The notes: generated by a model from the sequence alone, not told the origin. A DNA stretch of 64,000 nt from JAAFIM01 sp964467315 (GCA_964467315.1 CAYXSA010000001.1:1-64000); one strand, 5' to 3'. Positions 53,387 through 61,366 are shown, counted from the stretch's first letter. Program-made: numbers and translations.

Positions 53387-53932
53387 ATGCAACGCCAACT
53401 TATCGACGATTTTTGCACCGCTCGCGGCTACATAGAAAAAGAATATCCACAAATCAGCGAGGCGGATTTTTTGGAGCGCTTGCGCGGTTTGTTTTTGCAG
53501 CATTTTCCCGTCTATTGGGTGGAGGAGCGCTTGAGTCTGCCGCAAGATTATTTGCAGTTTTTGGAGCTTTTGCGTGGCGATTTGCGGCGATCGGATTGGG
53601 CTTTCGTGGGCGACCGCAGCTCGGTATTGAGTCTAACGAAAAATTTTTTAGAGGATTTTATCGACGATTTATACGAGCGCAGGGAAGAAGGAAAGCCCCA
53701 AAATGCCGATACGCTCTGGCTTTGCGCGGGTTATTGGTCGGATAAACACCAATGGATTATCTGCGTCGATAAGTTGCACCCGCGCTATGGGCAGCTCATT
53801 GATGCCTACGACGACCACCCGTTTTTGCACGATGATTTTTTGACTGACGACGAGTTTCCGAGCTTTAGCGATTTTCTGGCTCCGCGTCCGAAAGAAAGTT
53901 GGGAGCAAGAAGAAGAGGAGGAAGAAGCCTAA
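53387..53932 (+). CDS. SUKH (SMI1/KNR4)-like protein
   Basis: The 181-residue acidic protein starts at MQRQLIDDFCTARGYIEK. The pattern ERLSLPQDYLQFLELLRGDLR near the N-terminus, then LWLCAGYWSDKHQWIICVD and the DDEFPSFSDFLAPRP end match the SUKH superfamily, whose members often act as immunity proteins against toxins. The last 13 residues are nearly all Glu. It is divergent from the PRTase-CE/NADAR operon, which fits a conflict-related neighbourhood, but no toxin is adjacent on this strand. Confidence 0.7.
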   Translation: MQRQLIDDFCTARGYIEKEYPQISEADFLERLRGLFLQHFPVYWVEERLSLPQDYLQFLELLRGDLRRSDWAFVGDRSSVLSLTKNFLEDFIDDLYERREEGKPQNADTLWLCAGYWSDKHQWIICVDKLHPRYGQLIDAYDDHPFLHDDFLTDDEFPSFSDFLAPRPKESWEQEEEEEEA

Positions 53933-53940
53933 ACTTTTCT

Positions 53941-54074
53941 TTTTTTGGGCGTGCCCCTGCTCCCCGCGCCGCGAAAATCGCGGCGCTCAAAGGTCGCAGG
54001 GTCGGGCTATTTGAGCCGTAGCACGGCGTGCTTACGCACTTGTGCCATGCTACGGCTCTACATATCCCTCACGC
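53941..54074 (+). repeat. Interspersed structured repeat, copy 23
   Basis: CTGCTCCCC subtype like copies 1, 2 and 26. The usual GTAGCATGCTAC palindrome is enlarged by a nested hairpin (about 54025-54050) that is homologous, in opposite orientation, to the one in copy 27. A GC tail hairpin follows at 54086-54112. Confidence 0.9.
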
Positions 54075-54139
54075 AGGCTTGCTTGCGCCGCAAAGGGCGG
54101 CGCAGCGGAGCTTTTATAGGTTTTCTTTGGCGGATTTCT

Positions 54140-54193
54140 AAAAATAAACAAGCGACGTATTGCACCCCGAAAGGTACAAGCGTCGCTTGTTTA
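54140..54193 (-). terminator. Terminator of the tRNA cluster
   Basis: A 13-bp perfect stem (TAAACAAGCGACG with CGTCGCTTGTTTA) around a 23-base loop, then ATTTTTAG on the minus strand, 33 bases after the tRNA-Leu gene. Confidence 0.85.
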
Positions 54194-54225
54194 TACTACT
54201 CCTTATTTACATTACTAACGCTACG

Positions 54226-54590
54226 TGCCCCAAGCGGGACTCGAACCCGCACGAGCATTACTACTCTCAGGATTTTCTTACCAACTACAGCTTTCGCTGC
54301 TTCCTGCTTTCCTTGGGGGAAGCGGAATTTGTGGTCTGGACTTTACCTTCACCCTGCTTTTGCGTTTTTGTTTGCAAAAGGTTAGGTGTCGCCTGTCAAG
54401 TCTCTACACCTTCCTTCTTAGTTTCCCAAAGAAGGCTTGGCTCGGTATTGCCTGCGGCTTGCGCCGTGTAGGGTTCACCGACTTTAAGCGATTCTACAGC
54501 TGCAGTTTCCCGCAGTGCACTCAAATTTTTGATGCCGTTGTTCGGCTCAATGAACTAAGTCCTGTGTGTCTACCATTTCACCATCAGGGC
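54226..54590 (-). tRNA. tRNA-Leu(UAA) interrupted by a group I intron
   Basis: The exons (54557-54590 and 54226-54276) join into an 85-base class II tRNA. Acceptor GCCCTGA pairs with TTGGGGC; the anticodon stem is CAGGA/TCCTG around CUUAAAA, anticodon UAA; the variable arm and T-arm (GCGGG-TTCGAGT-CCCGC) are complete. CCA is not encoded. The intron splits the anticodon after U34, the same site as in cyanobacterial and plastid tRNA-Leu. The discontinuity would make an ordinary tRNA search miss it. Confidence 0.93.
54277..54556 (-). ncRNA. Group I intron in tRNA-Leu(UAA)
   Basis: A 280-base insert starting after U34 and ending in G (54277). It carries the group I core elements: the ATTGAGCC segment near the 5' end, a P-like CTGCGGGAAACTGC, an R-like GGCAATACCGAGCCAAGCC (54434-54452), the guanosine-site S element AGAGACTTGACAGG (54392-54405) and its partner AAGTCC (about 54338-54343). 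The 3' part has the GCAGCGAAAGCTGTAG hairpin. These match the cyanobacterial tRNA-Leu intron block by block. No homing endonuclease is encoded. Self-splicing is expected from the motifs, not shown. Confidence 0.9.
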
Positions 54591-54614
54591 AATAAGGAGG
54601 AACGTAGTAAGCAT

Positions 54615-54643
54615 AAAAAAAAGCGGATTGTCTAATCCACTTT
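54615..54643 (-). terminator. Terminator between tRNA-Gly and tRNA-Leu
   Basis: A 10-bp stem (AAAGTGGATT with AATCCGCTTT, one G-T) around AGAC, then a T-run on the minus strand. It lies 24 bases upstream of the tRNA-Leu gene, so read-through or a hidden promoter is needed to express that gene. Confidence 0.7.
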
Positions 54644-54654
54644 CGTTTTTTGCT

Positions 54655-54730
54655 TGGAGCAGATAACGAGGTTCGAACTCGTGACCTCGACCTTGGCAAG
54701 GTCGCGCTCTACCAACTGAGCTACATCTGC
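54655..54730 (-). tRNA. tRNA-Gly(GCC)
   Basis: A 76-base tRNA with encoded CCA. The acceptor GCAGATG pairs with the 3' end, the D-arm is GCTCAGTTGGTAGAGC, the anticodon loop TTGCCAA has GCC, and the T-arm is ACGAG-TTCGAAC-CTCGT. It is an identical tandem copy of the one at 54750. Confidence 0.97.
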
Positions 54731-54749
54731 ATTATAATAATCTAAAACT

Positions 54750-54825
54750 TGGAGCAGATAACGAGGTTCGAACTCGTGACCTCGACCTTGGCAAGGTCGC
54801 GCTCTACCAACTGAGCTACATCTGC
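54750..54825 (-). tRNA. tRNA-Gly(GCC)
   Basis: The promoter-proximal, identical copy of the tRNA-Gly at 54655. The two are separated by 19 bases and share the promoter at 54845-54875. Confidence 0.97.
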
Positions 54826-54844
54826 ATTTGTCTGAATAACGATG

Positions 54845-54875
54845 CAAAGATACGACAAGTTTTTTATTGCGCAAA
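54845..54875 (-). promoter_or_regulatory. Promoter of the tRNA cluster
   Basis: On the minus strand TTTG, 19 bases, TATCTTTG; the -7 box is 20 bases from the first tRNA. Same spacing as the act promoter. Confidence 0.75.
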
Positions 54876-54941
54876 TTTTTCGTACTTTTTTTTTAAAAAA
54901 ATTGCGCCTTAAAAATATCTGTTAAATTTTATACAAAATAC

Positions 54942-54971
54942 TTGTACATACAAATAATCTACTTATCTTTG
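54942..54971 (+). promoter_or_regulatory. Promoter of the YceI lipoprotein gene
   Basis: TTG, 19 bases, TATCTTTG; the leader is about 75 bases and AT-rich before the AUG at 55051. Confidence 0.75.
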
Positions 54972-55050
54972 TACCGCAATCCATAACCGCACTTGGCGTT
55001 AGATTGTTCAGACAACAACAAAAATAAAATTTCTTCCTCCTACCATCAAC

Positions 55051-55704
55051 ATGAAAAGCACTATTCACGCGCTTGCATTCTTCGCCCTCATGGGCTCCTT
55101 CGCCGCTTGCAGCTCTGCACCTGAAGGCAAAAAAGTCGAAATCACCGACGCAAAAACCACTACCACTACCCCAGCCACTACAGCCGCAAAAACACTCAAC
55201 GTAGACGTAGCCGCTTCTAAAGTAGAATGGCTTGGCACTAAAACAGGCGGACAGCACAACGGCGACATGAAAATCAAATCTGGTACACTCCAAGTAGAAG
55301 GCGGCAAAATCGTCGGCGGTAGCTTCGTACTCGATATGACTTCTATCGCGGTGCTTGACCTCACAGACAAAGCCAAAGCCGACTTGGAAGGACACCTTAA
55401 AAATGCCGACTTCTTTGAGGTAGAAAAACACCCAGAAGGCAAATTTGAAATAACTACAGTCAAAGAAGCCGCAGGCGCAGACGGACAAACGCACCTCGTT
55501 TCTGGCAACCTAACCCTCAAAGGCGTTACCAAAGGCGTAAACGAGTTCCCCGCCAAAATCGCCGTTAGCGATGCAGGCGTAACAGCTACAACCCCACAAT
55601 TTACCATCGACCGCCAAGTCTGGGGCATCAACTACAAATCAACCATGAAAGATGTCGTTCTCAACGATAACATGGGCATCAAAATAACGCTCTCCGCTAA
55701 GTAA
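55051..55704 (+). CDS. YceI-family lipoprotein
   Basis: The 217-residue protein has a lipobox (SFAAC, Cys20), a Thr/Pro-rich linker (residues 34-46), and a YceI lipocalin-like domain: KVEWLGTKTGGQHNG, GSFVLDMTSIAVLDL, HLKNADFFEVEKHPEGKFEI, VSGNLTLKGVTKGV and FTIDRQVWGIN are the family landmarks. YceI proteins bind isoprenoids or other lipophilic molecules in the periplasm. It has a good promoter and a terminator, so it is an independent unit. The codon use looks like a highly expressed gene (many GCC, AAA and ACC codons). Confidence 0.9.
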   Translation: MKSTIHALAFFALMGSFAACSSAPEGKKVEITDAKTTTTTPATTAAKTLNVDVAASKVEWLGTKTGGQHNGDMKIKSGTLQVEGGKIVGGSFVLDMTSIAVLDLTDKAKADLEGHLKNADFFEVEKHPEGKFEITTVKEAAGADGQTHLVSGNLTLKGVTKGVNEFPAKIAVSDAGVTATTPQFTIDRQVWGINYKSTMKDVVLNDNMGIKITLSAK

Positions 55705-55750
55705 TTTAACAGGGCACACCCGCCCCGACATACCGCGCAAATTCCTTTCC

Positions 55751-55802
55751 CAACGCACTCCGCCCGCCTTTTCGGCTGCTGTGAGTGCGTTGTTTTTTTT
55801 TG
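55751..55802 (+). terminator. Terminator after the YceI gene
   Basis: CAACGCACTC pairs perfectly with GAGTGCGTTG (10 bp) around a 22-base loop, followed by ten T. The T-run doubles as the start of repeat copy 24. Confidence 0.88.
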
Positions 55803-55852
55803 GCGTGCCCGCAGCCCCTTTTTGGGCTGCGGGCGGGCTATACGGGGCGTAT
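55793..55852 (+). repeat. Interspersed structured repeat, copy 24 (left half)
   Basis: GGCGTGCCCGC, a GCAGCCCCTTTTTGGGCTGC hairpin and GGGCGGGCTATACGGGG, then unrelated sequence; the CACGC end is missing. It faces copy 25 head-on. Confidence 0.75.
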
Positions 55853-55963
55853 AAATATACCCACAGGGGTTTGGATACTGAAAATAGGGGGCTTTACTGC
55901 TCCTATAAAGTTTGTTGAGCAGTAAACAGCCCGCGCAGCCGCGCCCTTTGCGCGGCTGCAAGC

Positions 55964-56050
55964 GCGTGAGGGATTGTAGAGCCGTAGCATGCTACGGCTC
56001 AAAAGCCCGACCGCCTGCCCCTTTTTGGGCAGGCGGGCACGCCCAAAAAA
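55964..56050 (-). repeat. Interspersed structured repeat, copy 25
   Basis: Minus-strand copy with the GTAGCATGCTAC palindrome and a GCCTGCCCCTTTTTGGGCAGGC hairpin is split here as GCCTGCCC / GGGCAGGC. A GCAGCCGCGCCCTTTGCGCG tail hairpin precedes it. Between copies 24 and 25 (55853-55930) I see nothing recognisable. Confidence 0.88.
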
Positions 56051-56064
56051 ATAAAAAACCTTCC

Positions 56065-57150
56065 CTAATTCGCCTCTGCTAATTTTGCAAAGACAGCGCC
56101 CCAATAAATGCGGTCGCGCTTGCCTAAGCGCACGATAATGATGTTTTTGTCGGGCTGCACGTAGATGTACTGCCCCAAGATGCCTTGAGCCATAAAATTG
56201 GGCTTGCTGTTGGAGCGGACATGCCACCATTGGTACGAATAAAGTCCGTTATTGGCGGGCGTGGTCGATTGTTCCACCCAAGCACTGGGCACGATTTGCT
56301 GCCCCTGCCACTCGCCTTTTTTCAAAAACAAGCGTCCAAATTTTGCATAATCTCGCATACGCGCATTGATGCAGCAGAAGGCTTTAGCGTTTTTGTGCTG
56401 GCGGCTGTCGATGCTCCAAGAGGCGGGGTATTCCATGCCGAGCGGCTGCCAGATTTTTTCGCTCAGGTAGTCGGCGAGTTTCTTGCCCGTAGCGCGCTCG
56501 ATGATAAAGCCGAGCAGCTGCGTATTGACGCTGATATACTCAAAGCGCTGATTGGGCGCTTCTTTTATTTTGAGTTGGCGGATATATCGGGCGAGATTTC
56601 TGCCATAATAGTAGCGGGCAACGTGTCCGAAAGGGTTGTAATAGCCCTCGTTGTAGCGTATGCCCGAACGCATGAGCAGCAAGTGCGCAATGGTGATTTT
56701 TTCGAAACCTTCGCGCTTTAGTTCGGGCAGATACTTGGTTATCGGGTCGTTGATGCTGCCGATATGCCCCTCTTTGATGGCGATACCGATGAGCGCCGAA
56801 ACGAAGGATTTAGCCACAGAAAAAGTCGGCACTTCGCGCTCCTCGTCGTAGCCATCAAAATAACGCTCGTACAAAATCGTATCGTTGCGAATTATCAAAA
56901 AACCTACCGTGCCTTCGTCTTTCAGGAACTGCTCCCAAGTTTCGCCATCAATATCTTTAGGCAAAGCAAGGGGCGATACGGCGCTATCGCGCTGTGCAAA
57001 ACGGAAAGGCTCGCCCTTGCGCTCTACGGGCATGGAGGCAAAACGTCGGCTATCGTTGAGGTCTGCGAGATTCCAAACAAAAAAGCGCCCTACATGGCAA
57101 GAGGAGCAAAATAATAAAACTAAAAGCGCGTAGAATAAGCGAATTTTCAT
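56065..57150 (-). CDS. Serine hydrolase (beta-lactamase class C family) lipoprotein
   Basis: I start at MKIRLFYALLVLLFCSSC (361 residues). The lipobox puts it in the envelope (Cys18). The catalytic Ser111-x-x-Lys114 sits in TFSVAKSFVSALIG, and the YISVNTQLLG block gives the Tyr/Asn motif. LLLMRSGIRYNEG and IWQPLGMEYPASWS are family landmarks. Members include penicillin-binding-like carboxypeptidases, esterases and amidases; true beta-lactamase activity is not implied. It is divergent from the DASS transporter gene, sharing a promoter region. Confidence 0.88.
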   Translation of the reverse strand: MKIRLFYALLVLLFCSSCHVGRFFVWNLADLNDSRRFASMPVERKGEPFRFAQRDSAVSPLALPKDIDGETWEQFLKDEGTVGFLIIRNDTILYERYFDGYDEEREVPTFSVAKSFVSALIGIAIKEGHIGSINDPITKYLPELKREGFEKITIAHLLLMRSGIRYNEGYYNPFGHVARYYYGRNLARYIRQLKIKEAPNQRFEYISVNTQLLGFIIERATGKKLADYLSEKIWQPLGMEYPASWSIDSRQHKNAKAFCCINARMRDYAKFGRLFLKKGEWQGQQIVPSAWVEQSTTPANNGLYSYQWWHVRSNSKPNFMAQGILGQYIYVQPDKNIIIVRLGKRDRIYWGAVFAKLAEAN

Positions 57151-57160
57151 AGGTGGGGCG

Positions 57161-57168
57161 TAACTTTG
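57161..57168 (+). promoter_or_regulatory. -7 box of the DASS transporter gene
   Basis: TAACTTTG, 49 bases before the start at 57218; no -33 TTG is obvious. Confidence 0.5.
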
Positions 57169-57174
57169 AAGCTG

Positions 57175-57182
57175 CAAAGATA
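57175..57182 (-). promoter_or_regulatory. -7 box of the serine hydrolase gene
   Basis: TATCTTTG on the minus strand, 25 bases before the start at 57150. The two opposite promoters overlap within about 20 bases, so their use may be mutually exclusive. Confidence 0.5.
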
Positions 57183-57217
57183 CGATTTATTTCCCCTCCT
57201 TTTCTACGTTTCGCCTT

Positions 57218-58768
57218 ATGTCTAAAGAAAGAATTGGCTTATTTTTGGGTATTTTGCTATTTATATTGCCTGCCTTTATTTTGCCGCTGGATATGCCCGA
57301 TGCAGGGCGTTATACGCTGGGCATTACGCTGCTTATGGCGACTTGGTGGGTAACGGAGGCGCTGCCCTTGCCGATTACAGCACTACTACCGCTCATTATG
57401 TTTCCCGTTTTTGGGGTTTTGCCTATTGACAAAGCAGCTTCGGGCTATAGCGACAAGATTATTTATTTGTTTTTGGGTGGGTTCATGCTGGCGATAGCTA
57501 TAGAGCGCTGGAATTTGCATAGGCGTATAGCTTTGGCGATAATTACGCGTATTGGTGGGAGCTTGAGCGGCTTGGTTTGGGGCTTTATTTTGGCGACGGG
57601 GGCGCTTTCGATGTGGATATCCAACACAGCGACGGCGCTCATGATGCTGCCCATTGGTCTGGCGGTGATGTCGCAACTGCAATGCGTCGAAAACGAAGAA
57701 ATCGCCCGCGAAAGCAGCGCCTTCGGCAAAGCCTTGCTAATGGGTATCGCTTATTCTTCCTCTATTGGCGGCATTGCGACGCTGGTGGGCACACCGACCA
57801 ATATGGTTTTTGTAGGCTATGCCGAAAAAACCTATCCCGATATGCCTATAGATTTTGCTACTTGGCTTTGGTTTGCGCTACCGCCTACGATGATTATGTT
57901 GGTGCTTTGTTGGTGGTATATCGCCAAAATCGGCTACCCTTTGCGCGCAAAACTAACGCCCGAAATCCGCCAATCGCTCGACGACGAGCGCGATAAATTA
58001 GGCAGATGGAGCTACGAAGAAAAATTAGTCGCTATTATATTTGGCGCTGTAGCGGCGGGCTGGATTCTGCGGGGCTTCGCCATCGACGCACTCAAAGCGC
58101 CTGCCCTTAGTAAAGGGATGCTACAGTATCTCGCTGACAATTTCGCCTATCTTGGCAATGCTGCCAAAAACGCCGACTATCGCCACTATTTTTATGGCAT
58201 CGACCTGCGCGGCATCAGCGATACGACACTGGCGCTGGTCGGCGCATTTTTTCTTTTCATCATTCCTTCGCGCCAAAAACCCGATGAAACCTTATTGACT
58301 TGGGACGCTGCCGCCAAACTCCCTTGGGACGTTATTTTGCTTTTCGGCGGCGGTTTGGCGCTGGCGGAGGGTTTCGATAGTTCGGGCTTGGCAAGCTGGA
58401 TAGCGGGGCAACTGTCCTCGCTTTCTACCGTGCCGTTTTTGGTTTTGCTCTTTGCAATTTCGATTTTGGTGCTCATACTCACGGAATTTGCCTCCAATGT
58501 GGCTACGGTGTCGATGATGTTGCCCGTTTTGGCGCAGCTTTCGGCGACCATGAACGTGCACCCTTACGTTTTCATGATTTCGGCAACCTGCGTAGCATCG
58601 GCGGGCTTCATGATGCCGATGGGCACGGCTGCCAACGCCCTCGTTTTCGGCACGGGCAAGCTCCACATACGCGACATGATACGCACAGGCTTCTGGCTTG
58701 ATATTATTTCGATTGTCCTATTTACGCTCTATGCCTACTGGGCTGTGCCCTTCTTTTTTGTCAAATAA
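57218..58768 (+). CDS. DASS-family sodium:dicarboxylate/anion symporter
   Basis: The 516-residue protein has about 12 transmembrane helices with the DASS pattern: WWVTEALPLPITALLPLIMFPVFG near the N-terminus, SNTATALMMLPIGLAVM (one of the SNT sodium/substrate motifs) and, in the second half, LTEFASNVATVSMMLPVL. It moves succinate or similar dicarboxylates with Na+ across the inner membrane. The exact substrate cannot be read from the sequence. Confidence 0.92.
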   Translation: MSKERIGLFLGILLFILPAFILPLDMPDAGRYTLGITLLMATWWVTEALPLPITALLPLIMFPVFGVLPIDKAASGYSDKIIYLFLGGFMLAIAIERWNLHRRIALAIITRIGGSLSGLVWGFILATGALSMWISNTATALMMLPIGLAVMSQLQCVENEEIARESSAFGKALLMGIAYSSSIGGIATLVGTPTNMVFVGYAEKTYPDMPIDFATWLWFALPPTMIMLVLCWWYIAKIGYPLRAKLTPEIRQSLDDERDKLGRWSYEEKLVAIIFGAVAAGWILRGFAIDALKAPALSKGMLQYLADNFAYLGNAAKNADYRHYFYGIDLRGISDTTLALVGAFFLFIIPSRQKPDETLLTWDAAAKLPWDVILLFGGGLALAEGFDSSGLASWIAGQLSSLSTVPFLVLLFAISILVLILTEFASNVATVSMMLPVLAQLSATMNVHPYVFMISATCVASAGFMMPMGTAANALVFGTGKLHIRDMIRTGFWLDIISIVLFTLYAYWAVPFFFVK

Positions 58769-58837
58769 ACCTAAAAACTAGTGCTTATCTGCATTTAAGC
58801 CATTTTGCCCTTGCTGAAGATAACTCCATAATAAAAT

Positions 58838-58907
58838 ACTTGCTACCAATGCCGCTTTCAGGCGGCATTATACCAGCGACGCGAGCGCAGCAAGCGGCGC
58901 AATACCT
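58838..58907 (+). repeat. Second repeat family, copy B (upstream of the SET gene)
   Basis: Homologous to 9308-9378, with the same order of landmarks and a perfect AATGCCGC-TTTCAG-GCGGCATT hairpin. It ends 22 bases before the SET gene. Confidence 0.65.
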
Positions 58908-58929
58908 ATACATCACGCTAAAACAAACC

Positions 58930-59469
58930 ATGACAAACCATCTCCACATCGAAGTACGAAATTCACCCATTCACGGCAAAGGCGTTTTTGCGCTAAAACC
59001 TATCGCAAAAGGCGAAATTTTGCATCAAATGAAGGGCAAAAAAGTAGGTTTTTTCAAATGCCTTTGGCTGATTTTAACCAAACAAGTGCAAATCGATATG
59101 CCTTTGCAGATTGATAAAAATTCATACTTCATTCTTGATAAATTTTCCGAATCTTTCAATCATTCCTGCGAGCCTTTATGCGCCATCACCGAAAAAAATG
59201 AAATCATTGCGATAAAAAATATCGAAGTCGGCGACGAATTGACCTACGATTACGCGATGACGGTATTGCCCAGTTTTTACACCAAAAATTGGAAAATGCC
59301 TTGTGGCTGCGCTGCCAAAACTTGCCGCAAAAATGTATTGACTGCCAAACATATACCCGATGCGCAGCTATCGCAGTATATCCGAGAAAACCAGATGCAG
59401 ACCTTTATGCGCAATTATTTAGTCGCTGCTCGCCCCGATTTATGGGATACGATTAGTCCTAAAAATTAA
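58930..59469 (+). CDS. SET domain protein
   Basis: I choose the ATG at 58930 (MTNHLHIEVRNSPIHGKG), giving 179 residues; longer frames read into repeat copy B. The SET fold shows in GKGVFALKPIAKGEIL, the SFNHSCEP (NHS-C) segment, and DELTYDYAMTV; the C-terminal CGCAAKTCRKN supplies the post-SET zinc cysteines. SET proteins are lysine methyltransferases; bacterial ones may methylate ribosomal or DNA-associated proteins. The target is unknown. Confidence 0.88.
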   Translation: MTNHLHIEVRNSPIHGKGVFALKPIAKGEILHQMKGKKVGFFKCLWLILTKQVQIDMPLQIDKNSYFILDKFSESFNHSCEPLCAITEKNEIIAIKNIEVGDELTYDYAMTVLPSFYTKNWKMPCGCAAKTCRKNVLTAKHIPDAQLSQYIRENQMQTFMRNYLVAARPDLWDTISPKN

Positions 59470-59494
59470 GCTTCAACGCGTATTTTATGCAGCG

Positions 59495-59603
59495 TTTTTT
59501 GGGGCGTGCCCCTGCTCCCCGCGCCCGCAAAAAGCGGGCGCTTAAAGGTCGCAGGGTCGGGCTTTTGAGCCGTAGCATGCTACGGCTCTACAATCCCTCA
59601 CGC
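59495..59603 (+). repeat. Interspersed structured repeat, copy 26
   Basis: CTGCTCCCC subtype with the GTAGCATGCTAC palindrome, nearly identical to copy 2. Tail hairpin (CCGCCCGCAAAGGGCGGGCGG split as CCGCCC / GGGCGG) at 59612-59637. Confidence 0.9.
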
Positions 59604-59651
59604 ATTTTTTATCCCCGCCCGCAAAGGGCGGGCGGGGCGCTGGAGTGGTTA

Positions 59652-60800
59652 TTAGTCCTTCAGCAAATCGAAAACCGTTATATCTGCAAGCGCTCTCGGC
59701 TGCTTGCCTATGCGGAGTTTGCCTTTTACGCGAATAAATTGTTCCGCTGTCATGTGTGCTTGATTGGCTACAGCGTATTGAGTAGCATCGAGATATGCGC
59801 GAGCGTTAATAATCCCTTCTTCGCTGTGCAGTCTCAAAATAACCTCCCCTAAGCGCTTGCCGTCATCGCCAATTTCGCCCGCCAATTTTTCGACAGTTGC
59901 CAAAAATACTTCTTCCGTGTTTTGTTTTTCAGCGCCTTTTAGTTCTGTGCCGATTTCGGCTATCTGTGCAAAATAATCTTTTTTCAGGGTAACAATATCG
60001 CGCCTTTTTATCTGCTGTGGCAGTGCTAAAGCTCCGCCCCAAGCAAAACCCAAAGACAAATCAAACCCTTTGTTTTCTTCCTGAAAATTGGTGATAGCTT
60101 GGCAAAAATTAGACGATATTTTTGGCGCTTCGGAGGTTTTTAAACTATCTACAAAATGTTTATATTGTTTGCTTTCTATTGCTTCCGTCAAATCCGCTAT
60201 GCTATCGTTGAGTGTTAGCGAGGTTTGGCGTACAAAAGGCATGTTTTCGCTGTATTCGCCATAAAAACTGCTGCCTTTGATATGCACAGCCTCCAGCGGA
60301 CAAGAAACCTTAAGCACAAAACTCCCCATCTCTGTATGCCGAAAACGCGCAGCCTCAAGTAATTGATTGGGTTCTTTTTTGTTCAGTCGCGGGTGCTGCG
60401 CCTGCGCTTGCAAGACGCTATGCGCTGCCGATAAAAGCATATCTTTTGCGCCGTTCATCACCGCTATAGCATAAGAAAACGGAATATACTGCGTTTCATT
60501 TTGCGCATTTATTAATCGAAAATTTACGGTGTCCTCATTTAGTGCATTCAATTCTGCGAGAACTTGCGAAATAGATTTTTTTTCTAATTCGGCAATTTTT
60601 CCTAAAATCATCTGAACTATATCAGAATAATCAGGGACAGTCGCCTTCATAGGAAATACAAGTTGTCTTTTGGGGTACTTCTTGTGCGAAAGCGCATAAA
60701 GCCCATCTTTTAGCCCCTCTTCAATAGGAGATTCCCAGCCTGATGCTTCTGCATAAGCCAATAAATTTTTAGGCGTTATATATTGATAGTTTGTATTCAT
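59652..60800 (-). CDS. Partner protein of the DUF4365 nuclease-like gene
   Basis: The 382-residue soluble protein has no signal peptide. The N-terminal half reads as alpha/beta (LYALSHKKYPKRQLVFPMKA, VNFRLINAQNETQYIPFSYAIAV), the second half as helices (ADLTEAIESKQYKHFVDSL, EVFLATVEKLAGEIGDDGKR). I recognise no family. Its start overlaps the stop of the DUF4365 gene by four bases (ATGA-type), so the two are translationally coupled and very likely function together. Confidence 0.65.
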   Translation of the reverse strand: MNTNYQYITPKNLLAYAEASGWESPIEEGLKDGLYALSHKKYPKRQLVFPMKATVPDYSDIVQMILGKIAELEKKSISQVLAELNALNEDTVNFRLINAQNETQYIPFSYAIAVMNGAKDMLLSAAHSVLQAQAQHPRLNKKEPNQLLEAARFRHTEMGSFVLKVSCPLEAVHIKGSSFYGEYSENMPFVRQTSLTLNDSIADLTEAIESKQYKHFVDSLKTSEAPKISSNFCQAITNFQEENKGFDLSLGFAWGGALALPQQIKRRDIVTLKKDYFAQIAEIGTELKGAEKQNTEEVFLATVEKLAGEIGDDGKRLGEVILRLHSEEGIINARAYLDATQYAVANQAHMTAEQFIRVKGKLRIGKQPRALADITVFDLLKD

Positions 60801-61345
60801 CTTATTGGAAGTTGGTAATTTAAGGTTTCTCGTCTACTTAAGCACCCCGCTATATTTTGTAATGCTATGGGAGTAAATAATTGCGTTTCGGGTATGTATA
60901 TGGTTTGTGCTGTTTGGTTGTCGGAAGCAGGAGCACCACGCAGACTCACCCAATAAGCGCAATTTCGTAAAATCAACGCTGTAGAGCTTATCTCCAGCCA
61001 TTCGCTATTATTTCTGGGCAAAAAAAGAACTACAAGAATACGCTGTGCAGAGTATTCTTCTGAACGTAAATCGTCATAACGAGAAATACCTTGCAAAGAA
61101 TAAGATATACATCCGTTGTTTAGTCTGGGTTCAGCAATAGTCGCCTTAAGTTGGACTTTAATATCAATTTCCCTTAAATATCCACCATTGGGAAAAGGAG
61201 CCCAAGCTGTGATTTGAGCATCAACGCCATTATTATCTTCGTGTCTTGTACCAATTTTACAAGAAGCGCCTGCTTTTGAGGCTACCGCGTGCAGATAGGC
61301 GTAGCTCAATTCACTTTCAATATCTATATCGCTAATTTGTCTCAT
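60797..61345 (-). CDS. DUF4365 (PD-(D/E)xK nuclease-like) protein
   Basis: The 182-residue protein shows the DUF4365 pattern: the N-terminal LSYAYLHAVASKAGASCKIG, then EDNNGVDAQITAW with the acidic metal ligand, and IDIKVQLKATIAE with the Q-x-K catalytic motif of Mrr-like nucleases. The C-terminal part (LVVLFLPRNNSEWLEISST, NCAYWVSLRGAP) is the family's extension. Such nucleases often belong to defence or restriction loci. It leads a coupled two-gene unit with the gene at 59652. Confidence 0.78.
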   Translation of the reverse strand: MRQISDIDIESELSYAYLHAVASKAGASCKIGTRHEDNNGVDAQITAWAPFPNGGYLREIDIKVQLKATIAEPRLNNGCISYSLQGISRYDDLRSEEYSAQRILVVLFLPRNNSEWLEISSTALILRNCAYWVSLRGAPASDNQTAQTIYIPETQLFTPIALQNIAGCLSRRETLNYQLPIR

Positions 61346-61366
61346 GTTTTAGTTTTTTAGTTCATA

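Noticed and set aside
54225..54635. Open frames across the tRNA-Leu and tRNA-Gly region
   Set aside because: They overlap the tRNAs and the intron core; the intron has no homing-endonuclease frame.
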